Part shown: positions 49,790-62,154 of the stretch, one piece after another
Numbering within the stretch: the stretch's first letter is position 1
How the letters are laid out: each line of letters begins with the position of its first letter
NCBI GenBank assembly: GCA_009193035.1
Contig: SWDT01000001.1
Location: forward strand, 1,860,001-1,924,000
Length of the DNA stretch: 64,000 bases
Source: Halicephalobus mephisto
Taxonomy: Eukaryota; Nematoda; Chromadorea; Rhabditida; Panagrolaimidae
Reading direction: 5' to 3'
Notes under the pieces: generated by a model
Database searches by the model: none
Told to the model about the DNA's origin: nothing
The model's input: only the letters and a program-made list of their open reading frames with translations
Position numbers and translations under genes: made by a program

Positions 49790-50150
49790 GAACACTTGGG
49801 AATCTACTAGAAAGAATGTGAAACCTTCAGGAATCTCATAGATGCTTCTGGAGTCTTCTAGAGCTCTGTAAGGTTTTTTAGACATTTTAGAATCCATCGA
49901 AATCTTTTGGAACTTTTTGGAATTCTGTAGAAATTCCCAGAATTCTATAAAAGTTCTTAAACTCCAATGAAAAACATTGGAAAGCTTATAAGATTATCTG
50001 GAGCCTTTCAGAATCTCGTAAAATTCCCAGAATATTCCAGAATCAGACATAAAATTTGAGAACTTTTTGAAACTAAAGTTTAAAAGTTTTTCGAAACTTA
50101 TGTTAATTTTATAATAACGTCTATTTTAACTTTTATTATGGTATTATTAC
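49790..50150 (+). repeat. HSE-like 10-bp-periodic array element, copy D (beside small HSP gene)
   Basis: The longest and clearest array, about 49797-50060. Consecutive pentamers run TTCagGAAtcTCAtaGATgc, TTCtgGAGtcTTCtaGAGct and continue degenerate for about 25 units. The tail at 50099-50150 (TTATGTTAATTTTATAATAA, then CGTCTATTTTAACTTTTAT) matches copies A-C. It lies about 150 bp beyond the 3' end of the small heat-shock protein gene. Confidence 0.65.
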
Positions 50151-50296
50151 TTTTTGGGAAGTCCCTGCCTCAGCTCAAAATGGAACAATGGACTAATTAC
50201 AGGTTAATGAGTTGCGTTATCGCGATGTTGTCTTTTCCATCGATTACGGGAAAATACCGATTTAATGATTCTATAAATTCTCGGCTATTTAAGTAA

Positions 50297-50834
50297 TCAA
50301 GAGGAACCTCGAAGGGCTGTGATCGTAAGCATGCCAGTTCTAGAAAAAATAAACAATTAAATAAATACCTAAAACAACTTACGAGCTGAGTTCAGTTGCA
50401 ATCATTTCTAGTCTGACATCTCCTGGAATTGAGAATTTCCGAGTAAAAACTTTAGTTATAGTGGTTTTGTTGTCCAATTTGGTTTCCTGTTCCGCTTTGA
50501 TCGTCAACAAGCCAAATTCCATGATGACTTCAATGTCTTCAGGCTTGAAATTGGACATGTCTATGATAGCAACAAACTTCTTAGGATCGTTTATAATCTT
50601 GGATGGCTTCGTTCTGATCTTCTCGAGTTGTCTGTCCATCTCCACCACGGAGTCGGTGTAATCTAAAGGATTTTTGTGGATCCGCGGCTTCTGCCAGCCC
50701 GGGGACGATGAACAGTCTCCCGGAGGAGTTGCAAAGTCAGGTTTATAGAAACCCCCATCGGAGGAATACCCGCTTGAGCTCATGGACGAGCCTGGTCTTC
50801 TAGGACTCGTTGCTGGAACAGCATTTGGTGACAT
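50297..50834 (-). CDS. Small heat-shock protein (alpha-crystallin/HSP20)
   Basis: Exon 50834-50383 plus a last exon 50339-50297 give 164 aa. The N-terminus is Ser/Gly/Pro-rich (SSMSSSGYSSDGGFYKPDFA). The alpha-crystallin domain includes FVAIIDMSNFKPEDIEVIME, LLTIKAEQE, TRKFSIPGDVRLEMIATELS and the C-terminal STGMLTITA strand, encoded across the intron. The start at 50834 sits directly behind TTTCAG, suggesting trans-splicing; an in-frame ATG at 50843 would overlap that acceptor. ATP-independent holdase chaperone. TTCTAGAA and TTCCAGAA sites lie upstream, so heat-shock control is plausible. Confidence 0.9.
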
Positions 50835-51012
50835 CTGAAACAATCATGAAAAACAATTTTCTCTCCGAATCACGTCAGGCGAAAAACTAAGGAAGACAGA
50901 AATAGGTCCAAAAAAGCCATAAGCTCGAAAACCAGTCCAGATGAGAGTCGGCGTGATCAAACAAAGTCTCCAACTCAAGTCAGCTGTCTAAAGACAGTTC
51001 TTAGGTCAAAAT

Positions 51013-51079
51013 TTCCAGAAAACTATTACCATAAATCAATATTCCCAGCCATTAAAGTCACGCCTTTAAAGTTCTAGAA
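51013..51079. promoter_or_regulatory. Candidate heat-shock elements upstream of the small HSP gene
   Basis: TTCCAGAA at 51013-51020 and TTCTAGAA at 51072-51079, about 180-245 bp upstream of the sHSP start (which reads leftward). Two-pentamer sites only; a third pentamer is imperfect. The rest of 50844-51537 has no supported gene (ORF 51066-51296 is low-complexity). Confidence 0.4.
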
Positions 51080-51537
51080 AAACACTCATAAAAACAAAAA
51101 ATAAAAATTCTTTACGACAATAGTTGCACCAATTTTTCCATATTGAAAATGACTGTGGACCGAAAAGAACGATACAATCCAATCTCTCCAGCATCTCGAA
51201 TATCGGGGAATCAGATAAGACCCACAAGCTAGAGTACTGAAAGCAAACAGTAAAGGAGGTCACGCTGGTTTCTAACAATTGAAAATTTGGAAACAAAACA
51301 CTTTTGCTCTGGAAGAAAAAGTAATTTCAATTCTTCCAGAAAAACCAAGTTCGCTAGTTCGCGAATCTCGAGTTTGATCAAGGGATTACCGCTCGTGCCC
51401 AGAGAGCAACAAGACAAATGTTTGTCTCAATTATGAATAGCTTCATCATTTGACACAAACACACAGTTATTAATAAACCTAAATGTTTATTCCAACTCCA
51501 AGGCGGACAAGGTAATTCCACAAATACTAACAGCAAC

Positions 51538-51934
<397 letters not shown>

Positions 51935-52536
51935 CTTCGTTAATCCGCCTTGGACAAGAAGAGATAAATCACTGAAATGCTAGATTAATACAAATCACGT
52001 AAGCCAGGAATCGATTCATGGATATATCGCGAGGAAAGCAGACGAGTACTCTACAACAGGGAAAGTTGCAAGGAATAAAGAATAAACTGATATAAAATCA
52101 CTGATGTTTCCTGGTTAAATTTAAGAGGAAATGAATTTCCACAGTAGATGTGATGTGTTTTGATTGACTTCCATATATAAAGAGTCGGAGAGGAGTTCAT
52201 ATATGGACTGAAAAAACGTTACAAAGTACACTAGTTGGCAGAAACAGTTATCTCTAAGGACTCAATGAGATAAAAACCTAGTCGATAATCAGTCAGCTAC
52301 ACACTAGACGAACAATCGCTAAAAAACAAAAGCTCAAATCAATAACTTAGGGACGCACATTGACGAAGAAACAAGAGCAGCCGGCGAGTTATACCGTAAG
52401 AATCACGCATCAATTTTCCCGTTGGAAACCAGCCAAGTGCATGCAATTTACATATTTCCCTTCATAACGCGCTTATATTCCTCGTGATTTACTTTTTCAG
52501 AATACTATTGATTATTAACTTGTGAATCTACTCGAA
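51935..52536. other. Divergent promoter region between ATP synthase c and PTP genes
   Basis: Shared upstream region of two diverging genes. No ORF or repeat seen. Confidence 0.45.
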
Positions 52537-53943
52537 ATGAGTGATGATGTGGCGCCAGATCAGAGAACCGCGATGGAAAACTTTGTAAAAGAGTATGAAG
52601 ATACAACAACGGACAAGCTCAACTTCCAGTTCATGGTTTGTTTTCGCTCGTGATATATGAAGTTCATCCCCTGATTACAGGATATCCGGAAGGATCAGGC
52701 AGAGTTGAGAGAAGATGACGATTATTCTTGCACTGTCGGCCAGAAACCTGGGAATTTCCTTCGGAACCGGTATCGGGATATTTTGCCCTGTAAGTTTGGA
52801 TTAGTCATGACTCTAATTCAAGTAAACTTGCTGCAGATAATTCTAATCGAGTAACGATTGACCCGACCCCCGAAAATCAAGACGGTTATATCAATGCATC
52901 ACATATCAAGTATCCCGAAACCTCAACAGTGTATATTGCGTCACAAGCACCCCTACCGGAAACTGTTGTTGATTTTTGGCACATGATCTGTCAATACAAG
53001 GTCCAAGTCGTCGTTATGTTGTGTAAATGCGTCGAAAGTTTTGCTGTAAGTTGTTTCGTTTGATTGTTACTAGGGTCGGATATTTCAGCCAAAATGCGAG
53101 CAATACTGGCCGAAGGCAGAGGGTGAAAGCAAAGCGTTTGGAGATTATACGGTTACCTTCGTAAAAGAAGACAGCTACAATGAGTTTTCACATCGAACAC
53201 TTTCCGTCAAGTCTGAGAAATACGGCGAATTCGAGGTAGAACAACTGCACTACACAGAGTGGCCTGATCATGGGTGTCCTCAAGGAGAAAAACAAGTCTT
53301 ACAACTGATCGAACAAATGAATTCATTACGAGCGTCCGATTCGCCGATTCTGCTCCATTGTAGTGCTGGATGTGGACGAACTGGCACGGTTATTGCTCTC
53401 AACATCATCCGGGAGCTGATCAATAAGAAAGTTGGTTCAAAAGTCGTTGCAAAAGTAAATACTAGTTTCAGAAAATATCCGAAATCAACGTGAAGAAACT
53501 CGTACTTGATTTGAGAAAACAAAGAACATCAATGGTTCAGACTCAAGTAAGTCTTGTGTTCTAAATTTAGCATCTACACCCATTTTCAGGGGCAGTACCA
53601 TCTGCTACACAAATGCGTTGCGGTTTATTGCAAGATGGCCCTCGGTATCGACACGGAGACCAAGTCCCCTGGAAGTTCGCCAGAATCAGTCAAGTCTTTG
53701 CCTCAGTCACAGCCTTCTCCTGATGTTCTAAAGACCCTCCCTCTTGTTTCTCCCAAACCCACTAACCCTTTCTCTTCTGCGGAGAAACCGACACTAACTA
53801 TTAACACGTCAAATGGGAGTAGTAACGAGACGCTCAGATCTACTAACCCTTTCCTTGAAGATGTCGCAAACGATGAACTGGTATGTCCGTCGACTTCATC
53901 CCCATGATCTTTCACTTTAATCCTTCAGGTTATGCGTTTGTGA
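52537..53943 (+). CDS. Non-receptor protein tyrosine phosphatase (PTPN12/PTP-PEST-like)
   Basis: About seven exons. The domain is complete: pTyr-recognition loop LRNRYRDILPYNSNRV, DGYINASHIKYP, YIASQAPLPETVVDFWHMIC, WPD loop HYTEWPDHGCPQGEKQV, P-loop HCSAGCGRTGT and Q-loop SMVQTQGQYHLLHKCV. The GCGRTG variant of the P-loop and the LRKQRTSMVQT segment suit the PEST group (PTPN12/18/22). The C-terminal tail is Pro/Ser-rich with NPF motifs (TNPFSSAEK, TNPFLED), a known EH-domain ligand. The best 3' model splices at 53880/53929 and ends MRL at 53943; otherwise it stops at 53907. Confidence 0.92.
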
Positions 53944-54323
53944 ATACTCATCTTACAATTTAATTCAGCAAATTGTACCTCTGCGCTTTAAATATCCATA
54001 TTTAGGATACTAGTTGCCCAAGAAGAACCAAACGTGTGCTTAACGGTGTTTTATTCAATCGAGTCTGTGATCATTTCTTGATTAATGCATCTATAACGGT
54101 CTCTTTCATTGTGCAGCAGGCAACTGACCTCCCGAGGTCAGTCTTTGAAATTATTTCCTTAGTGAGTTTGTAAGATTTTTCTGTCGTACCTTTAGTATCT
54201 GATACATGGCCAGGTATATCAATGTATTCTAATTTCATTCCGAATATTTTGTAGAACAAGTAAAGCGCAGTAAACTTTGACATTTCATAATTTACTTTAA
54301 AAATACTAATCTAACAGCTTCGA
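53944..54323. other. Convergent 3' region of PTP and myosin light chain genes
   Basis: Includes a 70-codon minus-strand ORF (54283-54071) 40 bp downstream of the light-chain stop: MSKFTALYLFYKIFGMKLEY onward. It could be a downstream cistron or chance; no family recognised and no acceptor precedes it. Confidence 0.3.
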
Positions 54324-54848
54324 CTAATCTTCCATGATGACACGAATAAAGTCTGAGACGTAAACACTGCCACCAGAGTCTCCCTGTCCGTGGAGAAGTT
54401 GCTCGAATTGTCTCTCACTGAGAGGTTCACCTGGAATTGAGATGATAGCGATTTGTAAAAGATAAAAGACCAACCACAGTTTGTCAAGAGATGACGAAGA
54501 TCACTAATTTGAATCATCCCATTGCCTTCTCGATCGAAATGAGTTAGTCCTTCGATGAATTCGTTCAAAGACGTATTCGAGCAGTTCTTTTTCAAGGTCT
54601 CGTAAATAGGGACAAACTCCTCAAACGTCAGCCGATAATCTGAAAAAACTGTGGATTTATATATAAACATCCAACAACTTACTCGGATTAGTCCATTGTT
54701 CGCAGCACTTCTCGATGTCGGCTTCAGTTGGGGTGAGTCCGAGGACACGGAGGAGGTCGCCGATTTGAGTAATACTAATTTTGTCGTCTTTGGAAGTGAA
54801 GGTTTGGAAAACTTTGCGACAGTTGACCAAGAAGCTATCGTCAGCCAT
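54324..54848 (-). CDS. mlc-5: Essential myosin light chain (calmodulin-like, MLC-5 type)
   Basis: Three exons from 54848 (MADDSFLVNCRKVFQTFTSK). EF-hand-like helices follow: ISITQIGDLLRVLGLTPTEA, DYRLTFEEFVPIYETLKKN, NEFIEGLTHFDREGNGMIQI and SDLRHLLTNCGEPLSERQFE, ending VSDFIRVIMED. Only one loop (DREGNGMIQISD) retains a near-canonical Ca-binding sequence, as is normal for essential light chains. C. elegans MLC-5 works with non-muscle myosin in cytokinesis and embryonic elongation. Convergent with the PTP gene. Confidence 0.9.
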
Positions 54849-57199
54849 TGTCTTCTGAAAAATCAAATTCACTGTCCGAAAACAAAAAGAGTAGGTGCAA
54901 AATCTTGAAGACTGAATTTTGAGGGAGAGGGAACGGATCAGTTCATTTTTTTACCAGTTTTTCCTATGCATTTGAAGGATTCGTTTCGGGAGCCAGCTTC
55001 TATTTTCCCGCTTGATTTCCGACTTCATTCTGTTTCGTACTTTCCCCTCCGCTTACTGCGATTCCTCGATGTTGAAGTTTGGTGGTTTGTTTGTCATCTA
55101 CATCCATGATGATTCTAAACCTACAACTACTTCCATTTGCCAGGCAAGAAGACTTGAGAGTGAATTCAAGGTAAAATCTACCGGGGGTAAGTCATTTTTC
55201 CTTCTATCATATTTTAGTAATTCCCGATAGTACACATATTTTTGTTATTTTTAGCGCCGTTTTAATTTCATCGGTCAATTAGAATTGACAATGAACAAGT
55301 GTTTGATATAAAAAAGATCAAAGGCCTGTTTGTCTGGTCGACCATTCGTTCCTGCGTCTGACTAGTCCTTGATTGGAGGGCATGTTGAATTTGCCAGCGG
55401 GCCGCGTGTCTGAAATTGGACAGACTTCAATAAGCGATATTACGAGTTATTGCCTTCTTACTCAAGGGGCAGAGATGGCTTTGAACTGGCCAAGGATGAT
55501 TGGGAATTAAATTTTCCGAATGCAACTCCTGGACTTTGCTTTTTGACTATGGTTTATCATTGGTTTTTGAGCGTTGATGAGCTTCTTTTTCTCTGACAGA
55601 CAAATCAGATGTTCCCTATCTACGGTTCCTGCGATAAACAATTCTGTCTTGGGTATGTGGCAGGGATAAAGTTTCTGTGACACTCGCTGCCTCGTTTCAA
55701 TTTCATTTAATAAAGAGCCGCCTTCTTGGCTTCAAATTGCAAGGAGCCGGTTTGCCTTTTGTATTTGCATTCGGTTTCGGACAACGAGGGATGACGAAAT
55801 GTACATCATTTCCCCCTGGGCAACGGGGCTTGTCTCCAAAGACTGCGTTAGTTGTTTTCCTCTCAATGCATATCAGTCTACTCGCGAGCATAGATAATTG
55901 ATTTGTTCTTTTGCAACGGATTTTTCGGGAATGAACCGGCCCTGGGGATAACGCAGACAGCTGTTCTCACTTAGTTGTAGCGATTAATTTTCCTCTAACC
56001 ACAATTTTTAAAATTTATATATTTATGCGTTATAGGTTCTTGGACAACGTTACCCGCGTGTAGTCACGCTAAAGTAAAATTAGTTCCCGGTCACTGTGTT
56101 CCTTTGGCATGTGGGGAATGTTGGATTTGAATTACGGCTCAGTCATATGCTTGGCAACAGTTCCCCCAGGAGTATTTTGCTGAAAAACAATTCTTTCTGA
56201 CAGACCTATCCGTGGTTTGCAACATCCAGGGAGATTTGGATGAACGGGCAAAGTTGGCACTATACCAGCTCTTCAGAAAAGCGTTGTTAAGATGGCGCCA
56301 TTGCTTGCAAGCCGGGACGCCCCGGATGCAATGAATCAATATTCGCGCAGGCTCTGAGGACGGAGCTGCAGAAAAAAGAGCAAAGCAATGGTTCCCGCAG
56401 TTATTCACAGCAAAATGCCATAGAACAGAACCTCACGCTAAGCCAAAATAGGAAAGCCATGTTTAGTGGTGTTGGCCCGGTACGGCAGTGTTCCGCTCGG
56501 ATGCACCCGTCATCAGTATGAAAGACGAGACGACACTTGCGCGACCCATTTCCGATATCCCATCAAATTTCCCTGATTTTGTACCGAAAATAAGCTGTTT
56601 GAACTTTGACTGGAATCGATTGAATCGCGATGATTAACATTAATCTTTTCGTGCGAAAACTCGTTCCATGAATCAGTATTCCAGTTAGCTGGTAATTCCA
56701 TTTCAGATTGTATCTTTCTTCTCTGAGTTACTATTTATTGACTTGTTTATATTCATGAAAAAACACGATGTCCTTTGAAGGCATGTGTCTATGTCCGCTG
56801 AAAACCCTTGAGCCTTCATTTTTATAAAAAACCGATTTTATTCTTGTTTCTTTTCCTTCATGTTCGTTGTATTTACAACTCATGTTCCAGTTGGACTCAA
56901 GTATCCAACCCTTATGTGATCGCGGAAATTGATCTTCCCCAGCCAACTTGCGCAATCATGATCCACGTTTTTTCTGCGATCGATATTCCCAATTAATCTC
57001 GCAATAAACTGAATTTTGTTCCCATTTTCTGTAAAACTGGTCAAGTTGCTTTTCTGAGTATTCGAGTTCGTTGAGAGTAATTATTGCGTTTTTCTTATGG
57101 ATTTTATCCCGAACAAATGCTCCATCCCACTTTCAGGCCACTCTATTCCTGGCCATCCCAATTAACAGCCAAATGTGGTAAGCCTCGCGCGAAGGAAGA
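54849..57199. other. 2.35-kb intergenic region upstream of IQSEC gene
   Basis: Higher G+C than neighbouring spacers, but no ORF with domains. A foldback near 56299-56333 pairs CATTGC with GCAATG and CCGGG with CCCGG. Probably regulatory or 5' UTR of the ARF-GEF gene. Confidence 0.4.
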
Positions 57200-60100
57200 A
57201 TGTTGACTGGTTACTACCCGCAAGCGCTGGACACTCGTTCTGGGAGTAACAATGAAATAACATCCAGGAACCAGCCAATGAATTCATCAGTTTATAAAGG
57301 ACAACAACCGAGCGGGGTCCTAATCTCAGCAAGTTCAAGTCGAATGTTTACTTCCTATGAAATATCAGACGAGATTGCTCGGGCCAAAGTCCAAGTAAGT
57401 TTAGCATATCTGCGTAAATTCAGAGGTTCTTTAGTGTTTGGAACGGAAGTATGGAGGGAGAATACGAGCCCATGCTGCAGCAACTCGTATTCAACGGGCC
57501 TTCCGTCGGTTCAGACTGGAACAGCAGTTTAAACAACTCTTGTCAAATCCAGGACCCCCAGGACGTCGGAGGAACCTTCAGCTCTTGCCTCCCGCATCTA
57601 GTTCGTCGTCAAACTTCGCAGGGGATCGTCAGCTGTATTTGAGGAAACTCGCGCTCTCTCAGCCTTCCTTGAGGTTTGTTTTTTGATCGACATCGGATAA
57701 ATGACAGCTATACAATTACTTTTTTGACATTCGAACTGTCAGTTGTTTACGTACAGTGTCTAACAGATTAATTGTTGGACAGAGTTCTTTTTATTCGATT
57801 GGCAATCGCTGAGAGGAATTCTGAACTGTTTGTGTTTCAGATATCAGCCGGTTACTTCACTCAGAGCACAACTTCGAGCAGAGCAATGTTCCGTGGAAGA
57901 TTCGTTCGCTAACCAACGGAGTTTTTCTGGAAGCACCGAATTTGAATCTCCTGTCCACACCAGATCCCCTCCGTCTCCCAGACCAGTTGAGCCTAATTCC
58001 CAAAGGCCGTTCATCGAGCTCATGTCTCCGAGACTTTCGCAACGGAGAGTCGTCGCCGTATCTTCTCCGATCCGAAATGGAGCCCAAATCCAACAGGTTC
58101 CGTCTGTGAGGCCTTTTGTGACCAGCACACCTAGTGGATTCTCAAGCCCACACAAGAAGATCAGTTCGCCAGGCGGAACCTTCTACGAACAATCAGGGCC
58201 AGTCGTGGTCGCAGCGGGGGTTTCTCCCTCCATCTGGGTTCCTCGTCAAGCGTCGGAGTCGGATCGAAACACTCCCCCAGATTTCCAGAAGAGACTCGCT
58301 CAGAATGGTCACGCAGTTGCTTATCACACTAACAGTCTTCCAAGATTAGATCGACGAACCCAGTCTGTTGGGCCTCACAAGACTTCAGAGAGCAGGTTGG
58401 TTTTTGCCTTTGATACATGGCTCTCAGCGAAAGTGCGGTCTGAACAGGAGGTTCTATCAGTTCATATTGCCCTTCCATTGTTGTCTTTGAATTGTTTATT
58501 TTCAAAAAGAATTACAGAATGGCGGATGTTCGTCATAGTATCGACGCTTGATTTCATTAGCTTTTCTTATTTTGGAATTCGGCTTTCGTTTTGCTTATTT
58601 CAAGGACATTTCTTTATTGAATTTGTGGAATTTAGATTTTGCGTGCTATTTTGCGCATCGAAGCTGCAATTCGGCATCCAAAGCTCTTCTTGCCAATTGG
58701 CAGTCACTGTTGACCTCAATTGTCCTTTTCCTCCGACAATCGATAATTATTTCGGCACGGGGATTGCCGCCTTCCTAATAACTGTCAGTACAGCTGGCAC
58801 TGGAAGCCCTGTTTTGTCAGGATAGCCACAACAAAGACCGAAAATGGGCGATTCTTTGTTAAGAATTGTGTAGTAATCCAGATTTGTTTGTCTCGTTGTT
58901 TATGTCAGAAAGCCAAGTATATTGTTTGATCGCTCGTTTTGCTCTTCGGCCCCCAAACGTGAATAACATCGGAAATGTACGAAATTCAGTTTTCGTTTTT
59001 TATTCATCCGGTTGCTCGTTGGGTGGAGTGCTAAGTTCCCGAACCTACTCTCGGAGTCCTCTGCCACGTAGAACTCAGGTCTTGACTTTTAGTTTTCGGC
59101 TTGTTTGATGTTTGAATTTTATTTGCAATTCTGACAAAATGACTGTCAGATTTCTTGACATGTTTGGTCTTCTCTTAATCTTGACATAATGATGGGAACA
59201 AGCAGGAGCACTTGTCCGAAAATGCATCAATTAATTGATTATTTTTTCGGTTTGTGTTCGTTGCAAATCTGGTTTCGGATTTACCAACCATGTACTATTT
59301 TGTTGCCGAATATGCTTTGTTTGCACGTAATCTTCTGCTATTTGCATATTATTTTTGGAGAGAACTCTTGTTGCTTGTTAATATTCCATTTGACGAGCTT
59401 CTCCCAGGAACAATGCATGAAAACTTGTGGAATTCCTTTGCATTTCCAAGTCTCATTATCCCACGTTATTTGAAATAAACTGCGTGAAAGCGAACTAATT
59501 GCCTTTTCACATTGGTCAGAATTTAACGATCGAATCTTGCACATTTCTGGTTCATTAGTCATGGGATGTTAACGTTTGAGAATTCGGATTTTATTGATTA
59601 TCAACTGTTTCTTAATGTACCAAGCTTATCTTTTGTTTTTCGCTCGTAGATATTTCATCCATTGATCTCCTGTTCTCACGAGTCAGCTGCAGTGGTTCTT
59701 TCGATCGCAGCGTTTGACGAACATTGCGATTGTTCCTATTCGCTTGATAATGTGACATTTTCAGAGTGGAACTCCAGGGTCCCGCTGCCTCCCAGGGCAT
59801 TCGACCAATGTGGACCGAACAACAACGTCGGCGATGGTACAGGATTGGTTTGAACTTCTTTAATAAGTGAGTTTGATTGTTTATCTGCGGGAATGAATGA
59901 TTGACTTCAGGAAACCGGATCGTGGTCTTCACTTGTTGATCAACTGGGGTTTCGTAGATGACAGTCCTCAGGCGATCGCGAAGCTCTTCCTAGGTCGTCG
60001 TGGACTGAGCAAACAGATGATTGGAGAATTCCTGGGCACGTTACATTCCCCCTTCCATTCTGCCGTTCTGGACTGCTTCATCTCTGAAGTCGACATGTAC

Positions 60101-61367
60101 AAAATGGAGATCGACGTAGCTCTGAGGCATATGCTGACCTTTTTCCGTCTTCCTGGCGAAGCTCAGAAAATAGACCACATTATGCAGGCAAGTCACGTGT
60201 CTAAGTATCACTTTGATAAATTCACGAATTTTAGTCTTTTGGAAAGAGGTATTTGGCTTGTAATCCTGACAAACTTCCCCCGGGTGTCAGTCCGGACACA
60301 ATCTATGTCATTGCGTTCGCCATAATCATGCTCAATACTGATTTGCATACTCCTTCGTTAAAGGAGTCTAGGAGGATGAAGGTCGAGGACTTCATCACGA
60401 ACTTGAAAGGAGTCGAGGGAGGAGAACTCCTCTCTCATGACATGCTCGCTGCCATGTACGAGAGGATCAAAGCCAAAGAATTCAAACCTGGAAATGACCA
60501 TATCACTCAGGTGATGAAGGTGGACCAAAGTATTGTCGGGAAAGACAAACCGGTAAGTTTCTTGTTGTGGGGCGGTGGATTGATTTCTTGTTGATTTAGA
60601 AGTTGGTGGAACCTCACAGACGTCTGATTTGTTATTGTCGGCTGCATCAGGTGATTGATGTGAATCGTAAACAAGCTTCTTCCGCGCATCAGAGGGAAAT
60701 TTTCCTCTTCAACGATTTGATGTTGGTGGCCAAGATATTCGCCAAGAAGAAGCCAACCGCTCAATATACTCTTCGATATTGGACTTCCCTCGTTGGGTTG
60801 AAGGTTTCTCCTTTTCAGACTCAGATGTACAACTTTGGTCTTCATATCCAATGTCCTGATGGCGAAGTCCTCATTTTCAATGCTAAAAATAATGATGATA
60901 GGTTTGTTTCCCTGAAGATGACTGTAATCGTCTTATTTTTCAGATGTCGCTTCCTGGCTGACATTAAGGAGTCTGTGCTAGAGTCCACTGAAATGGAGAG
61001 CGTTCGAATCGAGCTCGAACTCGACAAACAGAGTCCCCTGTCTCACTACTCCACCGTCGGAAGCAGACTTGCCAGAGTTGATAGTCAGAGGGATTCCGGA
61101 CTTCCAGAACTTGATCCCAATTCTCCCGTGACAACAATTGGGACATCTGGCTTCCTTCTCGATGGGGGGATCAGAAATGCCTCCACTGACAGTCCTGGCT
61201 CCTCCACGAAGCCTATTCAAAATGTGGTGTCTTCGTCCTCCGGCTGCAGTGGCTCAAACGCTTCTTCCACCTCGAGTAGTGGAACTCCAGCCCCGGCCAA
61301 TCGACGACTTAGCTTTAACTCCCTCGACAGCGGCATGATGGAAGAAGCTGTGGACTTGTCTGTTTGA
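57200..61367 (+). CDS. IQSEC/BRAG-type ARF guanine-nucleotide exchange factor (IQ-Sec7-PH)
   Basis: Exons begin at 57200 (MLTGYYPQALDTRSG). An IQ motif (ATRIQRAFRRFRLEQQFKQL) sits in the second exon. A long Ser/Pro-rich exon (57840-58394) is followed by a 1.37-kb intron and the Sec7 domain: MWTEQQRRRWYRIGLNFFNK, LFLGRRGLSKQMIGEFLG with the catalytic Glu, FRLPGEAQKIDHIMQ, then SFGKRYLACNPDKLP, AFAIIMLNTDLHTPSLK. The PH domain runs from KLVEPHRRLICYCRL to AKKKPTAQYTLRYW and FNAKNNDDRCRFLADI. The Ser-rich tail ends DSGMMEEAVDLSV. Intron 60188-60234 uses a GC donor (CAG|GCAAGT). IQSEC proteins activate ARF GTPases at synapses and adhesion sites. Confidence 0.92.
58395..59763. other. Large intron of IQSEC gene
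   Basis: The flanking exons join in phase (AG|A), so no exon is needed here. A short exon-like stretch at about 59025-59080 (SRTYSRSPLPRRTQ) could be an optional cassette, but no matching splice model was found. Confidence 0.4.
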
Positions 61368-61704
61368 CCAGCTACGGATGTTCTTCCCGAGCCTTTACCT
61401 TATGCTCAGTGACCGTCTACTCAATTAGTATTTATCTACTTTGTTGATTCCTGGATTCGGGATATATTGTCCTAACTTGCTTCACAATACGGGTCAATCG
61501 AATTCTTTCGGTTGTTTCCGTCTGTCTTTGTGTGCAATGCATGGAGAGCCTACATGGAAACGAGTAATGTTTGTCATATTGTCACTTATCTGTATATGAT
61601 TGAGTAAAGAGAGAATAAACAAGATTATCGAAAAAGTCGCTTCTGATAGGTATTTGACCAGTTTTCTATTCGAAGTTAGAGGAAAGAAATAAAGTCGTTT
61701 CAGG

Positions 61705-62102
61705 ATGAACAAGGATTCAAAAAAGACGGGTCAGAGTGATTTCGAACGGGCGAAGCAGGCTCTACTTCGAGAAGCTGCTCTTTTCAGCGGGACTGCTCCT
61801 ACTTCTAGGTCGTAAGGATATCAGTTGTTTATAGGGCTAGAAATAACCCTCGGGTTGGATAGCCTGGGGTTTTAGGGTCCATAAAAAGGTTCCGTTTCAG
61901 TCGTCCATCGATAAACATGAGATTCTTCTCAAGGACCTTACAATCCGCAACAAGTGCTAACCGTGATCTCAACAAAGATAAATCCGACAAACCTAAGAAG
62001 AAGAAGAAACTTAAGAAGTCGAAAAAGTCGAGCAAAGTTGAAAAGAAGGAGAAAAAGAAACTCGAAAAAAAGAAGAAATCCAAGAAAAAACACAAAAAAT
62101 AA
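61705..62102 (+). CDS. Small Lys-rich protein, unknown
   Basis: Exon 1 starts at 61705 (MNKDSKKTGQSDFERAKQAL) and joins an exon from about 61901 through a TTTCAG acceptor; a GTAAGG donor after AGGTC gives the best frame (SRSRPSINMRFFSRTLQSAT). The last 45 residues are almost all Lys/Ser/Glu and end KSKKKHKK, typical of nucleolar or spliceosome-associated small proteins. No family assigned. Convergent with the S9 peptidase gene, 52 bp between stops. Confidence 0.65.
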
Positions 62103-62154
62103 ACATTACCCTGTCTTTATCGAATAAATAATTTCAACAAATAGAAGACTAAAC

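Larger units (their letters stand above)
46616..50296. other. 3.7-kb AT-rich intergenic region
   Basis: The most AT-rich part of the window. Only the coding-like fragment at 46877-47160 (-) and array copy D near the right end stand out. Confidence 0.45.

Noticed and set aside
58990..59085. Possible cassette exon in the IQSEC intron
   Set aside because: Flanking exons already join in phase and no good acceptor was found.
61985..62100. Poly-Lys run as a simple A-rich repeat
   Set aside because: Codons stay in frame to a stop after an in-frame splice, so it is more likely the basic tail of a small protein.
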